Position numbers and translations under genes: made by a program
Part shown: positions 27,766 through 38,980 of the stretch, piece after piece
Position numbering within the stretch: the stretch's first letter is position 1
Layout of the letters: every line of letters begins with the position of its first letter
NCBI RefSeq assembly: GCF_035917455.1
Contig: NZ_CP109078.1
Coordinates: 1,736,001 to 1,800,000, forward strand
Length of the DNA: 64,000 nt
Origin: Micromonospora sp. NBC_01796
Lineage (GTDB): Bacteria > Actinomycetota > Actinomycetes > Mycobacteriales > Micromonosporaceae
Direction: 5' to 3'
The notes under the pieces: model-generated
Seen by the model: the letters and a program-made list of their open reading frames with translations, nothing else
Database searches by the model: none
What the model was told of the DNA's origin: nothing

Positions 27766-27803
27766 AAAAGATGAAACGCTCAGGCACCACCCTCACGTTG
27801 TCG

Positions 27804-27835
27804 GTCGGGCGGACGGAGTGCACCGACCGCCCGAC
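27804..27835 (-). terminator. Candidate terminator after acetoacetyl-CoA synthetase
   Basis: GTCGGGCGG (27804-27812) pairs with 27827-27835 around a 14-base loop in the 112-base gap after the ligase stop codon. Nine perfect GC-rich pairs, no T-run. Confidence 0.4.
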
Positions 27836-27877
27836 GAACATCACCGACCTACCGGTCAGCCCGCGCCGCCCCTCGGC

Positions 27878-29875
27878 TCAGCCCCGCGACCGCTCCTTGG
27901 CGAAGAGTTCGAAGGCGATCAGCGACTCCGGATTCACCAGCGCCCCGGTGGCCGCGGCGGCGGCTACCGGCGTACCGGTGAGGATCTTCTTGACCGGAAC
28001 CTCGAGCTTCTTCGCGGACAGCGTCCGGGGCACCGCGCGAACCTGGTGGATCTCGTCCGGCACGTGCCGGGGCGAGAGCGCGGTACGCAGCTCGCGCGCG
28101 ATCTTCGCCTTCATCGGATCGTCGAGCTCCAACCCGTCCGCGAGTACGACGAACAGCAGCAGCTCACCGGCGCCGCCCTCGTTGTCCTCCAGGTGCACCA
28201 CCACCGAGTCGGTGACCTCGTCCAACCCCTCGACCACGGAGTAGAACTCGGCCGTGCCGAGGCGTACGCCGCCGCGGTTGAGGGTGGCGTCGGATCGGCC
28301 CGTGATCACACAACCGCCGCGCTCGTTGATCGTGATCCAGTCCCCGTGCCGCCAGACCCCCGGATAGTGGTCGAAGTACGCCTCCCGGTAACGGCGGCCG
28401 TCCGGGTCGTTCCAGAAACCGACCGGCATGCTCGGCATCGGTGCGGTGATCACCAGCTCGCCGAGTTCACCGACGACCGGCCGCCCGTCCGCCGAGCGGG
28501 CCTCCACCCTGGCCCCGAGCGCACGGCAGGCGATCTCACCGGCGTACACCGGCAGGAGCGGGACGCCGCCGACGAAGCCGGTGCAGACGTCGGTGCCACC
28601 GGACAGCGACTGGAGCTGGAGGGTGGTGCTGACCTCGTCGTACACCCAGGTGAAGCCCTCGGCGGGCAGGGGTGCGCCGGTCGAGCCGAGACCGCGCAGC
28701 CGGCTGAGGTCCGCGATCTCCTTGGGGCGCACGCCGGCCTTGCGGTTGGCCAGCAGGAACGGGGCGGAGGTGCCGAAGTAGGTGGTGCCGGTCTCCTCGG
28801 CCAGCTGCCAGAGCGCACCGAGGTCCGGCTCGGCGGGGCGGCCTGGCTCGGCCCGTACGGCGGGGTTGCCGTCGTAGAGCACGATCGCCGCGCCGACCGC
28901 CGGCCCGGAGACCAGGAAGTTCCACATCATCCAGCCGGTGGTGGTGAACCAGAAGAACCGGTCGGCCGGACCGAGGTCGTGGTGCAGGGCGAGCATCTTG
29001 AGGTGTTCGAGCAGGATGCCGCCGTGCCCGTGCACGATCGGCTTGGGCAGCCCGGTCGTGCCGGAGGAGTAGAGCACGTAGAGCGGGTGGTCGAACGGCA
29101 CCGGGTCGAAGGCCAGCGGCTCGTCCGTGGGGGCCGCGAGGTCCGCCCAGGCCAGGGTGCCGTCCGGCGGCGCGGCGTCCGGGTGCAGATAGTCCAGGAC
29201 CACCGTGTGTACGAGCGACGGCAGCGCGGCCCGGATCGCGGCCACCTCGCCCCGCCGGTCGACCGGCTTGTCCCCGTAGCGGTAGCCGTCGACGGCCACC
29301 AGGACCTTCGGCTCGATCTGCTGCCACCGGTCGGTGACGCTGCGGGTGCCGAACTCCGGCGCGCAGGAGGAGAAGATCGCCCCGAGGCTGGTGGTGGCGA
29401 GCATCAGCACGAACGTCTCGGGGATGTTCGGCGCGTACGCGGCGACCCTGTCCCCCCGGCCCACGCCGAGCCGGCGTAGTCCGGCACGCACCCGGCGTAC
29501 GTCCTCGCGCAGTTGCGTGGCGGTGAGGGTGACCGGCGCGCGGGTCTGGCTGTGCGCGATGACCACGGGAGAGTCGTCGGCCAGGCCCGGCATGCGCAGC
29601 ACGTGTTCGGCGTAGTTGAGCGTGGCGCCCGGGAACCACTCGACGCCGGGCATCCGGTCGCCGCTCAGCGTCGCGGTCGGCGGGGTGTGCGCGATGACCT
29701 GGAAGTAGTCCCAGATCGACCGCCAGAAGGCGTCGATGTCGGTGACCGACCACTGCCAGAGTGCCGGGTAGTCGGCGAAGTCGAGGCCGCGGTGCTCCCG
29801 CAACCAGCGCAGGTAGTCACCGATCCGCGTGGTCTCGCGGACATCGACCGGCGGCTCCCAGAGCACGTCACCCAT
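27878..29875 (-). CDS. Acetoacetate-CoA ligase
   Basis: About 665 residues, the usual length. AMP-forming ligase: the P-loop-like YVLYSSGTTGLPKPIVHGHGG, SLSGGTDVCTGFVGG, YREAYFDHYPGVWRHGDW and the hinge GRSDATLNRGGVRLGTAE are all present, and the C-terminal catalytic Lys lies in LSAKKLEVPVKKIL. N-terminal PGVEWFPGATLNYAEHVL is typical of acetoacetyl-CoA synthetase. It activates acetoacetate for storage or lipid turnover in the cytosol. Start at 29875 follows GGGGAGG. Confidence 0.92.
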   Translation of the reverse strand: MGDVLWEPPVDVRETTRIGDYLRWLREHRGLDFADYPALWQWSVTDIDAFWRSIWDYFQVIAHTPPTATLSGDRMPGVEWFPGATLNYAEHVLRMPGLADDSPVVIAHSQTRAPVTLTATQLREDVRRVRAGLRRLGVGRGDRVAAYAPNIPETFVLMLATTSLGAIFSSCAPEFGTRSVTDRWQQIEPKVLVAVDGYRYGDKPVDRRGEVAAIRAALPSLVHTVVLDYLHPDAAPPDGTLAWADLAAPTDEPLAFDPVPFDHPLYVLYSSGTTGLPKPIVHGHGGILLEHLKMLALHHDLGPADRFFWFTTTGWMMWNFLVSGPAVGAAIVLYDGNPAVRAEPGRPAEPDLGALWQLAEETGTTYFGTSAPFLLANRKAGVRPKEIADLSRLRGLGSTGAPLPAEGFTWVYDEVSTTLQLQSLSGGTDVCTGFVGGVPLLPVYAGEIACRALGARVEARSADGRPVVGELGELVITAPMPSMPVGFWNDPDGRRYREAYFDHYPGVWRHGDWITINERGGCVITGRSDATLNRGGVRLGTAEFYSVVEGLDEVTDSVVVHLEDNEGGAGELLLFVVLADGLELDDPMKAKIARELRTALSPRHVPDEIHQVRAVPRTLSAKKLEVPVKKILTGTPVAAAAATGALVNPESLIAFELFAKERSRG

Positions 29876-30022
29876 GGTCCTCCCCTCCCCGGGCCTGCCA
29901 CAACACCGTGGTGTGACCCAGCCGCCATCCTGCCGTACCCCAGGCCCATTCTCCGCACGCCCCAGCCCACCCGAGACGTGCCCACCCCACACCCTTCACC
30001 CCCCTCCATATGTCCCCACCAC

Positions 30023-30100
30023 ACCTCCTCGTCGATCTAGGGCAAATGGGTGCTTGTTGATCTCTAATCACACGTATCTGCCCTAGATCGACGAGGAGGT
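30023..30100. repeat. Long intergenic palindrome, variant arm type (22-bp perfect arms)
   Basis: Arms 30023-30044 and 30079-30100 are perfect reverse complements; the inner part of the left arm reads GTCGATCTAGGGCA. The loop is 34 bases. It lies in the 337-base gap between the divergent acetoacetyl-CoA ligase and ThuA genes, so here it cannot be a terminator for both. No gene is seen in the rest of the gap. Confidence 0.88.
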
Positions 30101-30212
30101 TCGCGGGGGAGGGTGGACATGTGATCAGGGCGGGCCATAGCGTATGGTCGATCGCCCGTGGCATCGCCCTGGTCGACCCCGACCAGCCACGTGTGGTCCG
30201 AGAGGACCCATC

Positions 30213-31523
30213 ATGGATATCGGTACCCGTACGCCAGTCGCCAGAAAAAGACTGGTCCAGCTCCTCGCGCTTTTCCTGGCGCTGATCTGCGTATCGTCCA
30301 GCCCGGCAATCGGAAATGCGAAAGCGGCTGCCGCCGCACCCGCATTCAACGTCATTGCCTTCTACAACGGCACCTGGGACGCGGCGCACATCAGTTTCGT
30401 CCGGGAAGCCAACCAATGGTTCCCGCAGATCGCGGCGCAGAACAACTTCACCTACACCGCGACAACCGACTGGAGCCGGCTCAACACGGCCAACCTGGCC
30501 CAGTACCAGGTGGTGCTCTTTCTGGACGACCTGCCGCCGGTGGCACAACGGCCGGCGTTCCAGCAGTACATGCAGAACGGCGGGGCGTGGCTCGGCTTCC
30601 ACGTGTCCGCGTTCAACACGAATCCGGGCGGCTGGGACTGGTACCACAACCAGTTCCTCGGCACCGGCGCGTTCCGCAACAACACCTGGGGACCGACCAC
30701 GGCCGTACTGCGGGTCGAGGATCAGACGCACCCGTCGACCGCACGGCTGCCGCAGACCTTCACCTCGTCGGTCAGTGAGTGGTACAGCTGGAACAACGAC
30801 CTGCGCAACAACCCGAACATCGACATTCTCGCCTCGGTCGACCAGAGCAGCTTCCCGCTCGGCACGGACCCGAACCAGACCTGGCGCAGCGGTTACTACC
30901 CGATCATCTGGCGAAACGTCAACTACAAGATGCTGTACGCGAACTTCGGCCACAACGCGATGAACTACGAGAACAACACCCCGCTCTCGTCCACCTTCGC
31001 CAGTGAGGTGCAGAACCGGTTCCTCATCGACGGGCTGCTCTGGCTCGGCGGTGGCGGCGGCACCACTCCCCCGCCGACCACTCCGATCTCCCCGACCGCC
31101 TGGTACACGGTGGTGAACGCGGGCAACGGCAAGTGCGTCGACAGCCGCGCCGCCGGCACCGCCAACGGCACCGCGATCCAGCAGTACACCTGCAACAACA
31201 GCAACGCCCAGCAGTTCCAGTTCCAGCCGACGAGCGGCGGCTTCGTACGCGTCAACAACCGTGCCAACAGCGCCCGGTCGATCGACGTGACGAACGTGTC
31301 CACCGCCGACAACGCACCAATCCAGCTCTGGACGTACACCGGCGGCAACAACCAGCAGTGGCAACCGGTCGCCGAGACCGGCGGCACCTACCGACTGGTC
31401 AACCGCCTCAGCGGCAAGTGCCTGGACGTCCCCGGCGCCTCGACCGCCAACAGCGTCCAACTCGTGCAGTACGCCTGCAACGGCTCAGCCGCCCAGTCGT
31501 TCCGCCTGGTCCAGCAACCCTGA
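30213..31523 (+). CDS. Secreted ThuA-domain protein with ricin-type lectin module
   Basis: About 436 residues. A signal peptide (KRLVQLLALFLALICVSSSPAIGNAKA) is followed by a ThuA/trehalose-utilisation-type domain (NVIAFYNGTWDAAHISFVREA, GGAWLGFHVSAF) to about residue 280. A Gly/Pro/Thr linker leads to a C-terminal ricin-B beta-trefoil with QxW-like repeats (NNNAQQFQF-like, NNQQWQPV, AAQSFRLV). Likely binds and acts on an extracellular polysaccharide; the enzymatic role of such secreted ThuA domains is unsettled. ATG 30213 is preceded by GAGAGG. Confidence 0.88.
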   Translation: MDIGTRTPVARKRLVQLLALFLALICVSSSPAIGNAKAAAAAPAFNVIAFYNGTWDAAHISFVREANQWFPQIAAQNNFTYTATTDWSRLNTANLAQYQVVLFLDDLPPVAQRPAFQQYMQNGGAWLGFHVSAFNTNPGGWDWYHNQFLGTGAFRNNTWGPTTAVLRVEDQTHPSTARLPQTFTSSVSEWYSWNNDLRNNPNIDILASVDQSSFPLGTDPNQTWRSGYYPIIWRNVNYKMLYANFGHNAMNYENNTPLSSTFASEVQNRFLIDGLLWLGGGGGTTPPPTTPISPTAWYTVVNAGNGKCVDSRAAGTANGTAIQQYTCNNSNAQQFQFQPTSGGFVRVNNRANSARSIDVTNVSTADNAPIQLWTYTGGNNQQWQPVAETGGTYRLVNRLSGKCLDVPGASTANSVQLVQYACNGSAAQSFRLVQQP

Positions 31524-31542
31524 CATCGCCCGGAGGATTTAG

Positions 31543-31570
31543 GGGCCGGCGCCGGCAACGGCGCCGGCCC
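31543..31570 (+). terminator. Terminator hairpin after the ThuA-lectin gene
   Basis: GGGCCGGCGCC (31543-31553) pairs perfectly with 31560-31570, loop six bases, 20 bases after the stop and before the convergent toxin gene. Very stable GC stem with only a short T stretch after it. Confidence 0.7.
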
Positions 31571-31597
31571 TTCCTCGTCGGGCCTTTGTCGTCGGGC

Positions 31598-32014
31598 CTA
31601 CGCCTCGCCGAGGTCGATGACGCCCCACCCGTTCGGGAGAATGGCGGAGGCCGTGCCGCGCTTGGCGGTGACGTAGTGGGCCTGGTGGGCCAGGGCGGAT
31701 CGGATGGCGTGGCCGGCAGCGAGGTCATCACCGGCCGCACGGGCAAACGTCCCGGTCTGGCGCACGTCGTCGCCCCCGGGGTCGACTCCGAGCGGCAGAA
31801 GACGCACGGCCGGGGTGGTCATCAGCAGGGCCAGCAGCGCCGTACCAACCTCGTCGGTGGTGGCCGCGTACGCGGAGGCCAGGCACGCGGCCGGGACACC
31901 GACCTGACGGTCCTCGTCGGCGATCTCGGCGATCAGCTCGCCGACGGCGACCTGGCCGGCGACGTACGCCCGCAGCGCACTGTCGTCGAGAATCACGGCA
32001 ATCTCCTGGCTCAC
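31598..32014 (-). CDS. PIN-like toxin of a VapBC-type pair
   Basis: 138 residues. The order of motifs fits a PIN-domain RNase: an Asp pair near the start (AVILDDSALRAYV), an acidic residue in the second helix (VGELIAEIADED), and DDLAAGHAIRSALAHQAHYVTA late. The last acidic position that usually follows VTxD is Ala (VTAKR), so activity may be weakened or differently arranged. It overlaps the antitoxin gene by four bases, the standard layout. Judged a VapC-like toxin on context as much as sequence. Confidence 0.7.
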   Translation of the reverse strand: MSQEIAVILDDSALRAYVAGQVAVGELIAEIADEDRQVGVPAACLASAYAATTDEVGTALLALLMTTPAVRLLPLGVDPGGDDVRQTGTFARAAGDDLAAGHAIRSALAHQAHYVTAKRGTASAILPNGWGVIDLGEA

Positions 32015-32262
32015 GCGGCGCCGCCGAGCAACCGGCGTCCGGCGTCGAGCACGTCGGCCGGCATCGGCTCGGCCAGCCGGTCACGCCAACGGGCCTTGCC
32101 CTCCTCGGTGACCTCGATCCCGGCGCGGCGCATCACCTCGTCGACCCGGCCGCCGGCCATCTGGGCGCGCAGGGCTGAGGTGATCGCGGCGGACGCGTTG
32201 GGCTGGTCGTCAAGCCACTGGGCGACGTCGTCCGGGACGCTGATGCTGCGCTTCGAGGTCAT
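32011..32262 (-). CDS. Ribbon-helix-helix antitoxin of the VapBC-type pair
   Basis: 83 residues. The N-terminal SKRSISVPDDVAQWLDDQP and ASAAITSALRAQM form a ribbon-helix-helix DNA-binding fold. The C-terminal half should wrap the toxin. Directly upstream lie two tandem 12-base repeats (32282-32305) that could be its operator, as expected for self-regulation. Confidence 0.75.
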   Translation of the reverse strand: MTSKRSISVPDDVAQWLDDQPNASAAITSALRAQMAGGRVDEVMRRAGIEVTEEGKARWRDRLAEPMPADVLDAGRRLLGGAA

Positions 32263-32281
32263 GTGGCCGAGCCTACCCCAA

Positions 32282-32305
32282 GCGGTATTACCGGCGGTGC
32301 TACCG
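32282..32305. promoter_or_regulatory. Tandem 12-bp repeats upstream of the antitoxin gene
   Basis: GCGGTATTACCG (32282-32293) and GCGGTGCTACCG (32294-32305) are adjacent and differ at two bases; each is itself near-palindromic. They begin 20 bases upstream of the antitoxin start. Ribbon-helix-helix repressors commonly bind such paired sites. Confidence 0.6.
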
Positions 32306-32474
32306 CACAGTGGTCGGCCTCTGCCGCGTGCCGTCCCGACCCGTCGGGCGATTTCCCGGTACGCGCCCGCCCGGTCCCCCCGCTTGCTTAACTTGGGCAG
32401 ATGTGGCCGACTCCTTCGTCAACCTGATCCGTTCGGCCCGGCATGGGCGCAGCGCGGACCGGGGCGGATGATCG

Positions 32475-33659
32475 ATGACGGACGAGGGCAGGACCGGGCT
32501 GATCCGCAGCTCCGACGCGCCGGAGCGGGCCACCCTGCTCGAGCTGCTCTTCGACGTGGCGTACGTGGCCGCGCTCACCCTCTCCTCGATGCGGCTGGCG
32601 GAGGAGGTGACCCTGACCGAGGCCGTGCGGTTGCTCGTCCTCGTGATGGCCATCTGGTGGACCTGGTCGATCACCGCGCTGCTGACCGACTTCTACAACC
32701 CGGAGCGACTGCCGATCCAGGCGATGATCGCCGGGAAGCTGCTCGGCAGCATCCTGCTCGCGGCCACCATGCCGCGCGCGTTCTCGAACCTGGGCTGGCT
32801 GTTCGCCGCCGCGTACGTGGCCATGCACGTCGGTCGCGGGGTGGTACTGGTGAGCGTGCTACGCAGCACCACCGCGCGGACCCGGGCGGCACGGTTCCTG
32901 TTCTGGTTCGTGATCTCCGGGGCGCTGTGGGTCGGTGGCATCTTCGCCGAGGGCTGGGACCGGTTCGGCCTCTGGGCGCTCGCGATCACGATCGACTACG
33001 TCTCGGCGGCGCTGCGGTATCCCACGCCCTTGATCGGCCGGGTGCCGCTGAAGCAGTACGACAAGGCCAGCGGCCACCTCGGCGAGCGGTACCAGCAGTT
33101 CCTCATCCTCGCGCTCGGCGACCTGCTGCTGGTACCGACCCTGCGGATCAGCGGGAGCGAGTTCACCGTGATGCGGGTCGCCGCCTTCGTCCTGGCCTTC
33201 GTCACCACCCTGATGTTCTGGCAGATCTACGTCTTCCGGGCCGGCGCCTTCCTCCAGGTCGCCCTGGAGGTGAGACCCGGCCGGATCACCCGGTGGGCGC
33301 CCTACACGCACCTGCTCATGGTGCTCGGTGTCGTCTCCAGCGCGGCCGGGTTCGACCTGGTCATCGACCGGCCGGGCGGCTCCACCCAGGCCGGGCTGAT
33401 CTGTGTCATCTTCGGCGGGCCGGCACTGTTCCTGATCGGCCGGAGCGCCTTCGAGTACGAGGTGTTCCGGACCGTCTCGCGGGCCCGGCTGGGCTGGCTG
33501 CTGGTCCTGGTGCTGGTCGCCCCGACGATGGTGTTCCTGCCGCCGGTCCTGGTCACGACCACCACGTGCGTCGTCCTGCTCGGCATCGTGATCTCCGACG
33601 CGGTACGCGCCCACCACGGCAGGTTGGCCACGCCCGATGTGAGTCTCCGGGAGGGCTGA
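32475..33659 (+). CDS. Low temperature requirement protein A (LtrA) family
   Basis: 394 residues with about 11 hydrophobic segments. The N-terminus ERATLLELLFDVAYVAALT and the middle GHLGERYQQFLILALGD are the two LtrA hallmarks (ELFFDLVFV and HxxERxxxxxIIxLGE in other members). The biochemical role is unknown; the name comes from a Listeria cold-growth phenotype. The stop lies five bases from the convergent serine-hydrolase gene. Confidence 0.9.
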   Translation: MTDEGRTGLIRSSDAPERATLLELLFDVAYVAALTLSSMRLAEEVTLTEAVRLLVLVMAIWWTWSITALLTDFYNPERLPIQAMIAGKLLGSILLAATMPRAFSNLGWLFAAAYVAMHVGRGVVLVSVLRSTTARTRAARFLFWFVISGALWVGGIFAEGWDRFGLWALAITIDYVSAALRYPTPLIGRVPLKQYDKASGHLGERYQQFLILALGDLLLVPTLRISGSEFTVMRVAAFVLAFVTTLMFWQIYVFRAGAFLQVALEVRPGRITRWAPYTHLLMVLGVVSSAAGFDLVIDRPGGSTQAGLICVIFGGPALFLIGRSAFEYEVFRTVSRARLGWLLVLVLVAPTMVFLPPVLVTTTTCVVLLGIVISDAVRAHHGRLATPDVSLREG

Positions 33660-33663
33660 CCGG

Positions 33664-34695
33664 TCAGGCCGGTGCCCGGAGCTGTTCGGCGATCTTCCGG
33701 CAGTTGTCCATGCCGTAGTCCCAGCCGAGGGCGACCGGGTAGCGGGTCATCACGCCCATCGTCCAGTCGCCGGAGATGGCCAGGCAGTTGACGTGGTACT
33801 CCTGCTCCTTGGTCCGTTCGACCCAGCCGTTCTTGATCGCGATCGTCTTCCGTTGCGCCGCCGGGAAGGCGTGCCGGATGCCGAAGTCGCCGACTCCGCG
33901 TACCAGGCGCATCTCGTTGAGCAGCCAGGTGGTCCACGTGTCGCCGGCCGCCCGCCCGTCGGCGATGCAGACGCCGAGCCGGGCGGTGTCCCGGGGTGAC
34001 AGGGCGGTACGGCTCCAGCCGCCGTCCGCGGCCGGGCCGCTGTCGGTGAGCTTGCAGATGCCGACCAGCCGGTTGATCGACTCGGTCCGACCGATCTCGG
34101 TGAAGAGCGTGTCGGTACGGGTGTTGTCGCTGTCACGGATGATCTTGGTGAGGTCGGCGAGCTTCGCCTCGGTCGGGGTCACCCCGTCGGCTGCCGCCCG
34201 ACGCAGGTAGTCGGCGGTGAGCCAAGCCTTGATCAACGATGCGGTGGTGCTCGTCTCGCCCATGTTGGCGGAGCCGGAGACCGCGCCCGTACGCCGGTTG
34301 ACGATGCTCCAGGCCCACCAGCCCTGGAGGTCGAGCTTGACCGTCGTCGGTCGTACGCCGAGCGGGGACAGCGGCGGGGTGACCTTGCCGGTGGGTGAAC
34401 CGGACGGCGACTTCGCGGGTGACTTCGTCGGGGAGGCAGACGGCGACCCGGACGGCACGGGGGACGGCGACCCGGTCGGGATGGACGTGCCACCTGCCGA
34501 CGGGGCGCCACCGGCACCGATCGGGGCGGCCGGCTCGTCCCACTGGGCGACCGCCTCGGTGTCCGTGGACCCGCCCGGCAGGACCCGGATCCCGACCAGC
34601 ACCAGGAGGACCAGTGCGCCCGCGACGGCGGCCAGCCACCAGGGCGACCGCCGGATAGGACGGTGGGAGCGGGCGGTGGTGGTGCTGCTTTCCAA
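33664..34695 (-). CDS. Membrane-anchored serine hydrolase, beta-lactamase-like fold (paralogue 1)
   Basis: 343 residues. One N-terminal membrane helix (WWLAAVAGALVLLVLVGI), then a ~50-residue Ser/Pro/Lys linker, then a domain of the class A beta-lactamase fold: S-x-x-K in TASLIKAW, SDN in RDSDNTRTD, and KNG in AIKNGWV. Four Cys could form two disulfides. The product lies outside the membrane. It may act on a peptidoglycan peptide or an ester rather than beta-lactams. A shorter paralogue follows upstream at four bases. Confidence 0.8.
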   Translation of the reverse strand: MESSTTTARSHRPIRRSPWWLAAVAGALVLLVLVGIRVLPGGSTDTEAVAQWDEPAAPIGAGGAPSAGGTSIPTGSPSPVPSGSPSASPTKSPAKSPSGSPTGKVTPPLSPLGVRPTTVKLDLQGWWAWSIVNRRTGAVSGSANMGETSTTASLIKAWLTADYLRRAAADGVTPTEAKLADLTKIIRDSDNTRTDTLFTEIGRTESINRLVGICKLTDSGPAADGGWSRTALSPRDTARLGVCIADGRAAGDTWTTWLLNEMRLVRGVGDFGIRHAFPAAQRKTIAIKNGWVERTKEQEYHVNCLAISGDWTMGVMTRYPVALGWDYGMDNCRKIAEQLRAPA

Positions 34696-34699
34696 CGTG

Positions 34700-35662
34700 T
34701 CAGCTCCCGGTCAGGGGTCGGGGGATCCGCAGCGCGGCGCCGACCCCCGGGGTGACCAGTTGGGCGGCGACGTTCGCGCAGACCCGGGCACCATATTCCA
34801 GACCACGCTTGTCGGGATAGCGCTGCTGCACCGCCAGCACCCAGTTGTTACTGATAGCGAGGCAGTTGACGTGCCAGTTCCCGTCGTAGACGAGTGAGGT
34901 CCAGCCGTTCTTGATGCTGACCGGATCGCTCTGTACCAGTTCCTTCGGCAGGCCGTCGATGATGCCCCAGCGGCCTCCTCCCCTGGTCCGTTCCTGGTCC
35001 TTCTTTGCCGCCGTGCCCCAGACGTTGCGCATCTCGTCCAGCACCCAGTCCGTCCATTTTGGACCGGCGGCGGTGCCGTTCCGGACGCACTCGCCCAGCC
35101 GTACCGCGTCCTGCGCGGTCATCTCGGTGAAACTCCACCAGCCGACGTATCCGGGCACGGTGCCGAGCCGGGTGTTGGTGAGCTTGCACATGCTCATCAT
35201 CCGTTTGGTCACGGCCGTACCGCCACCGGCGGAGTAGAGCGCTCCGGCGGCGTCGTCATCGCTGTACCGGAGCGCGGCGCTGCCCTGTTTCAGGCGGTCC
35301 GCCGAGGGGGTCCTGCCCGCCTCCGCCGTCCGGCGCAGGAAGTCCGAGACGATCCACACCTTGATCATCGACTCGGTGGAGTTGGTCGACTCGGCACTGT
35401 TGGGCGAGCCGGTGATCTGCGCGCTCCTGCGGTCGAGCAGCGCCCAGGCGACGAAGCCGTCCGCCGGCACCGCGACCGGCGCCGGGGCCAGGGTCGGCGG
35501 TGGCGGCGGGACGAGGGCGGCCCGCGCCGCCGCGGTGGTCGCGACCGGGTCCGGCCCGGCCGGATCGGGCCCGGTGAGTTTGCCGTACGCGGCGGGCACC
35601 AGCAGGCCGCCACCGAGAAGGATCATCACGGCGGCGAACAGCATGATCACGCGGGGGCGCAT
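34700..35662 (-). CDS. Membrane-anchored serine hydrolase, beta-lactamase-like fold (paralogue 2)
   Basis: 320 residues. N-terminal helix VIMLFAAVMILLGGGLLVPA, short Pro-rich linker, then the same fold as the downstream gene: S-x-x-K in STESMIKVW, SDD in YSDDDAAG where the partner has SDN, and KNG in SIKNGWT. Both end with a Cys-containing helix (ARVCANVAAQL here). The change SDN to SDD may alter catalysis. The pair is a tandem duplication expressed as one unit. Confidence 0.8.
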   Translation of the reverse strand: MRPRVIMLFAAVMILLGGGLLVPAAYGKLTGPDPAGPDPVATTAAARAALVPPPPPTLAPAPVAVPADGFVAWALLDRRSAQITGSPNSAESTNSTESMIKVWIVSDFLRRTAEAGRTPSADRLKQGSAALRYSDDDAAGALYSAGGGTAVTKRMMSMCKLTNTRLGTVPGYVGWWSFTEMTAQDAVRLGECVRNGTAAGPKWTDWVLDEMRNVWGTAAKKDQERTRGGGRWGIIDGLPKELVQSDPVSIKNGWTSLVYDGNWHVNCLAISNNWVLAVQQRYPDKRGLEYGARVCANVAAQLVTPGVGAALRIPRPLTGS

Positions 35663-35826
35663 GTGACGGGCTCCAGGGGGGCGGGGCCGAGGGGGTAAGG
35701 GGTGCCGAGAGGGTACGGCGCGCCGACGAATCGGCGTCGCAAAGCTTACGGGGCAACAACTTTTCCGGTAGCCCGCCAGACCCCCGGCCCCGCTTCATTC
35801 GGCCAGGGCCGAATCCTGCCCGACCC

Positions 35827-36351
35827 TTACTCGGCCGCCGCCCGGTTGGCCTGGATCGCGTTCCGCTTGGCCAGCCGGTGCGCACGGCGGATCTCCGCCT
35901 CCCGCCACCGCCGCTCGTCGTCCAGCGTCTCCGGCAGCACCGGGCGCACCTCGCGCGGATTGCCGGCCACGTCCACGGCGACGAAGACCAGGTACGCGGT
36001 GACCACCCGCAACGGCTGGTCCTCGGCGCTGTCCCAGCGCTCGGCGACCACCTTCACCCCGACCTCCATCGAGGTGCTCCCGGTCCAGTTGACCTGCGCG
36101 TGCGCGTGCACCAGATCGCCGACCCGGACCGGCTCGGAGAAGACGATCTCGTCGATCGCGGCGGTGACCGCCGTACCGCCGCTGTGCCGGGCGCCCGACG
36201 CACCGGCCACGTCGTCGACGAACTTCATCAGCACCCCGCCGTGCACGGTGCCGTACAGGTTGACGTCGACCGCGGTCATGATGCGGCTCAGCGTCACCCG
36301 CGAGTACGAGGTCGGCTTGCCCGACAGCGGGGCCGGAGTCTGCTCGGTCAT
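35827..36351 (-). CDS. Acyl-CoA thioesterase, hotdog fold
   Basis: 174 residues. Single hotdog domain of the YciA/BACH type: NLYGTVHGGVLMKFVDDVAG contains the catalytic Asp region, followed by IVFSEPVRVGDLVHAHAQV and SMEVGVKVVAE. Hydrolyses acyl-CoA in the cytosol, usually as a hexamer. The C-terminal RRWREAEIRRAHRLAKRNA is a charged helix. Start at 36351 gives the usual family length. Confidence 0.9.
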   Translation of the reverse strand: MTEQTPAPLSGKPTSYSRVTLSRIMTAVDVNLYGTVHGGVLMKFVDDVAGASGARHSGGTAVTAAIDEIVFSEPVRVGDLVHAHAQVNWTGSTSMEVGVKVVAERWDSAEDQPLRVVTAYLVFVAVDVAGNPREVRPVLPETLDDERRWREAEIRRAHRLAKRNAIQANRAAAE

Positions 36352-36456
36352 GCCCCGAACGGTACGGCCCCGGCCCACCGCCCGGTACGCGCACCGGCGG
36401 GTGGATGACCTGCGTCTCCGCTGGCCAGCCACCCGCCGGCTGATCGCTACCCGAAG

Positions 36457-38679
<2,223 letters not shown>

Positions 38680-38735
38680 CGTTCCTCCTTGGCGCAGGCG
38701 AAACCGGACCAGTGCTTCGGTCTGGTTACGCGAAG

Positions 38736-38773
38736 GTGTCGAACATGTGTGAGAGCGCTCTCTTATTCGACAC
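38736..38773 (-). promoter_or_regulatory. LacI-type (CebR-like) operator before the GH16 gene
   Basis: GAGAGCGCTCTC (38751-38762) is a perfect 12-base palindrome close to the TGGGAGCGCTCCCA boxes known for the cellobiose/cellulase repressors CebR and CelR. It is nested in an outer inverted repeat GTGTCGA (38736-38742) and TCGACAC (38767-38773). The rest of the 38680-38980 gap holds no gene. Confidence 0.7.
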
Positions 38774-38980
38774 TTTCGCTCTCATGACGAGAGGAGTCAA
38801 TGCCTCGCCGGTTCCGGAACTCGGCCGAGGTGCCCATGTCAGGGCACGATTGGATGATCACCATCAGACAAGGGCAGAACCGGACACGCAGCGCGACCCC
38901 GTCATCACGGGACCGGGTCGTCCTTTCCCGGCAGCCGGGCGTACTCGGCTCGCCCCGACCGGAACCGGTACGGTGCGCGG

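Noticed and set aside
31133-33718. 861-codon plus-strand frame spanning ThuA tail, toxin region and LtrA
   Set aside because: Crosses a terminator and overlaps three supported genes in other frames; amino-acid composition is off-frame.
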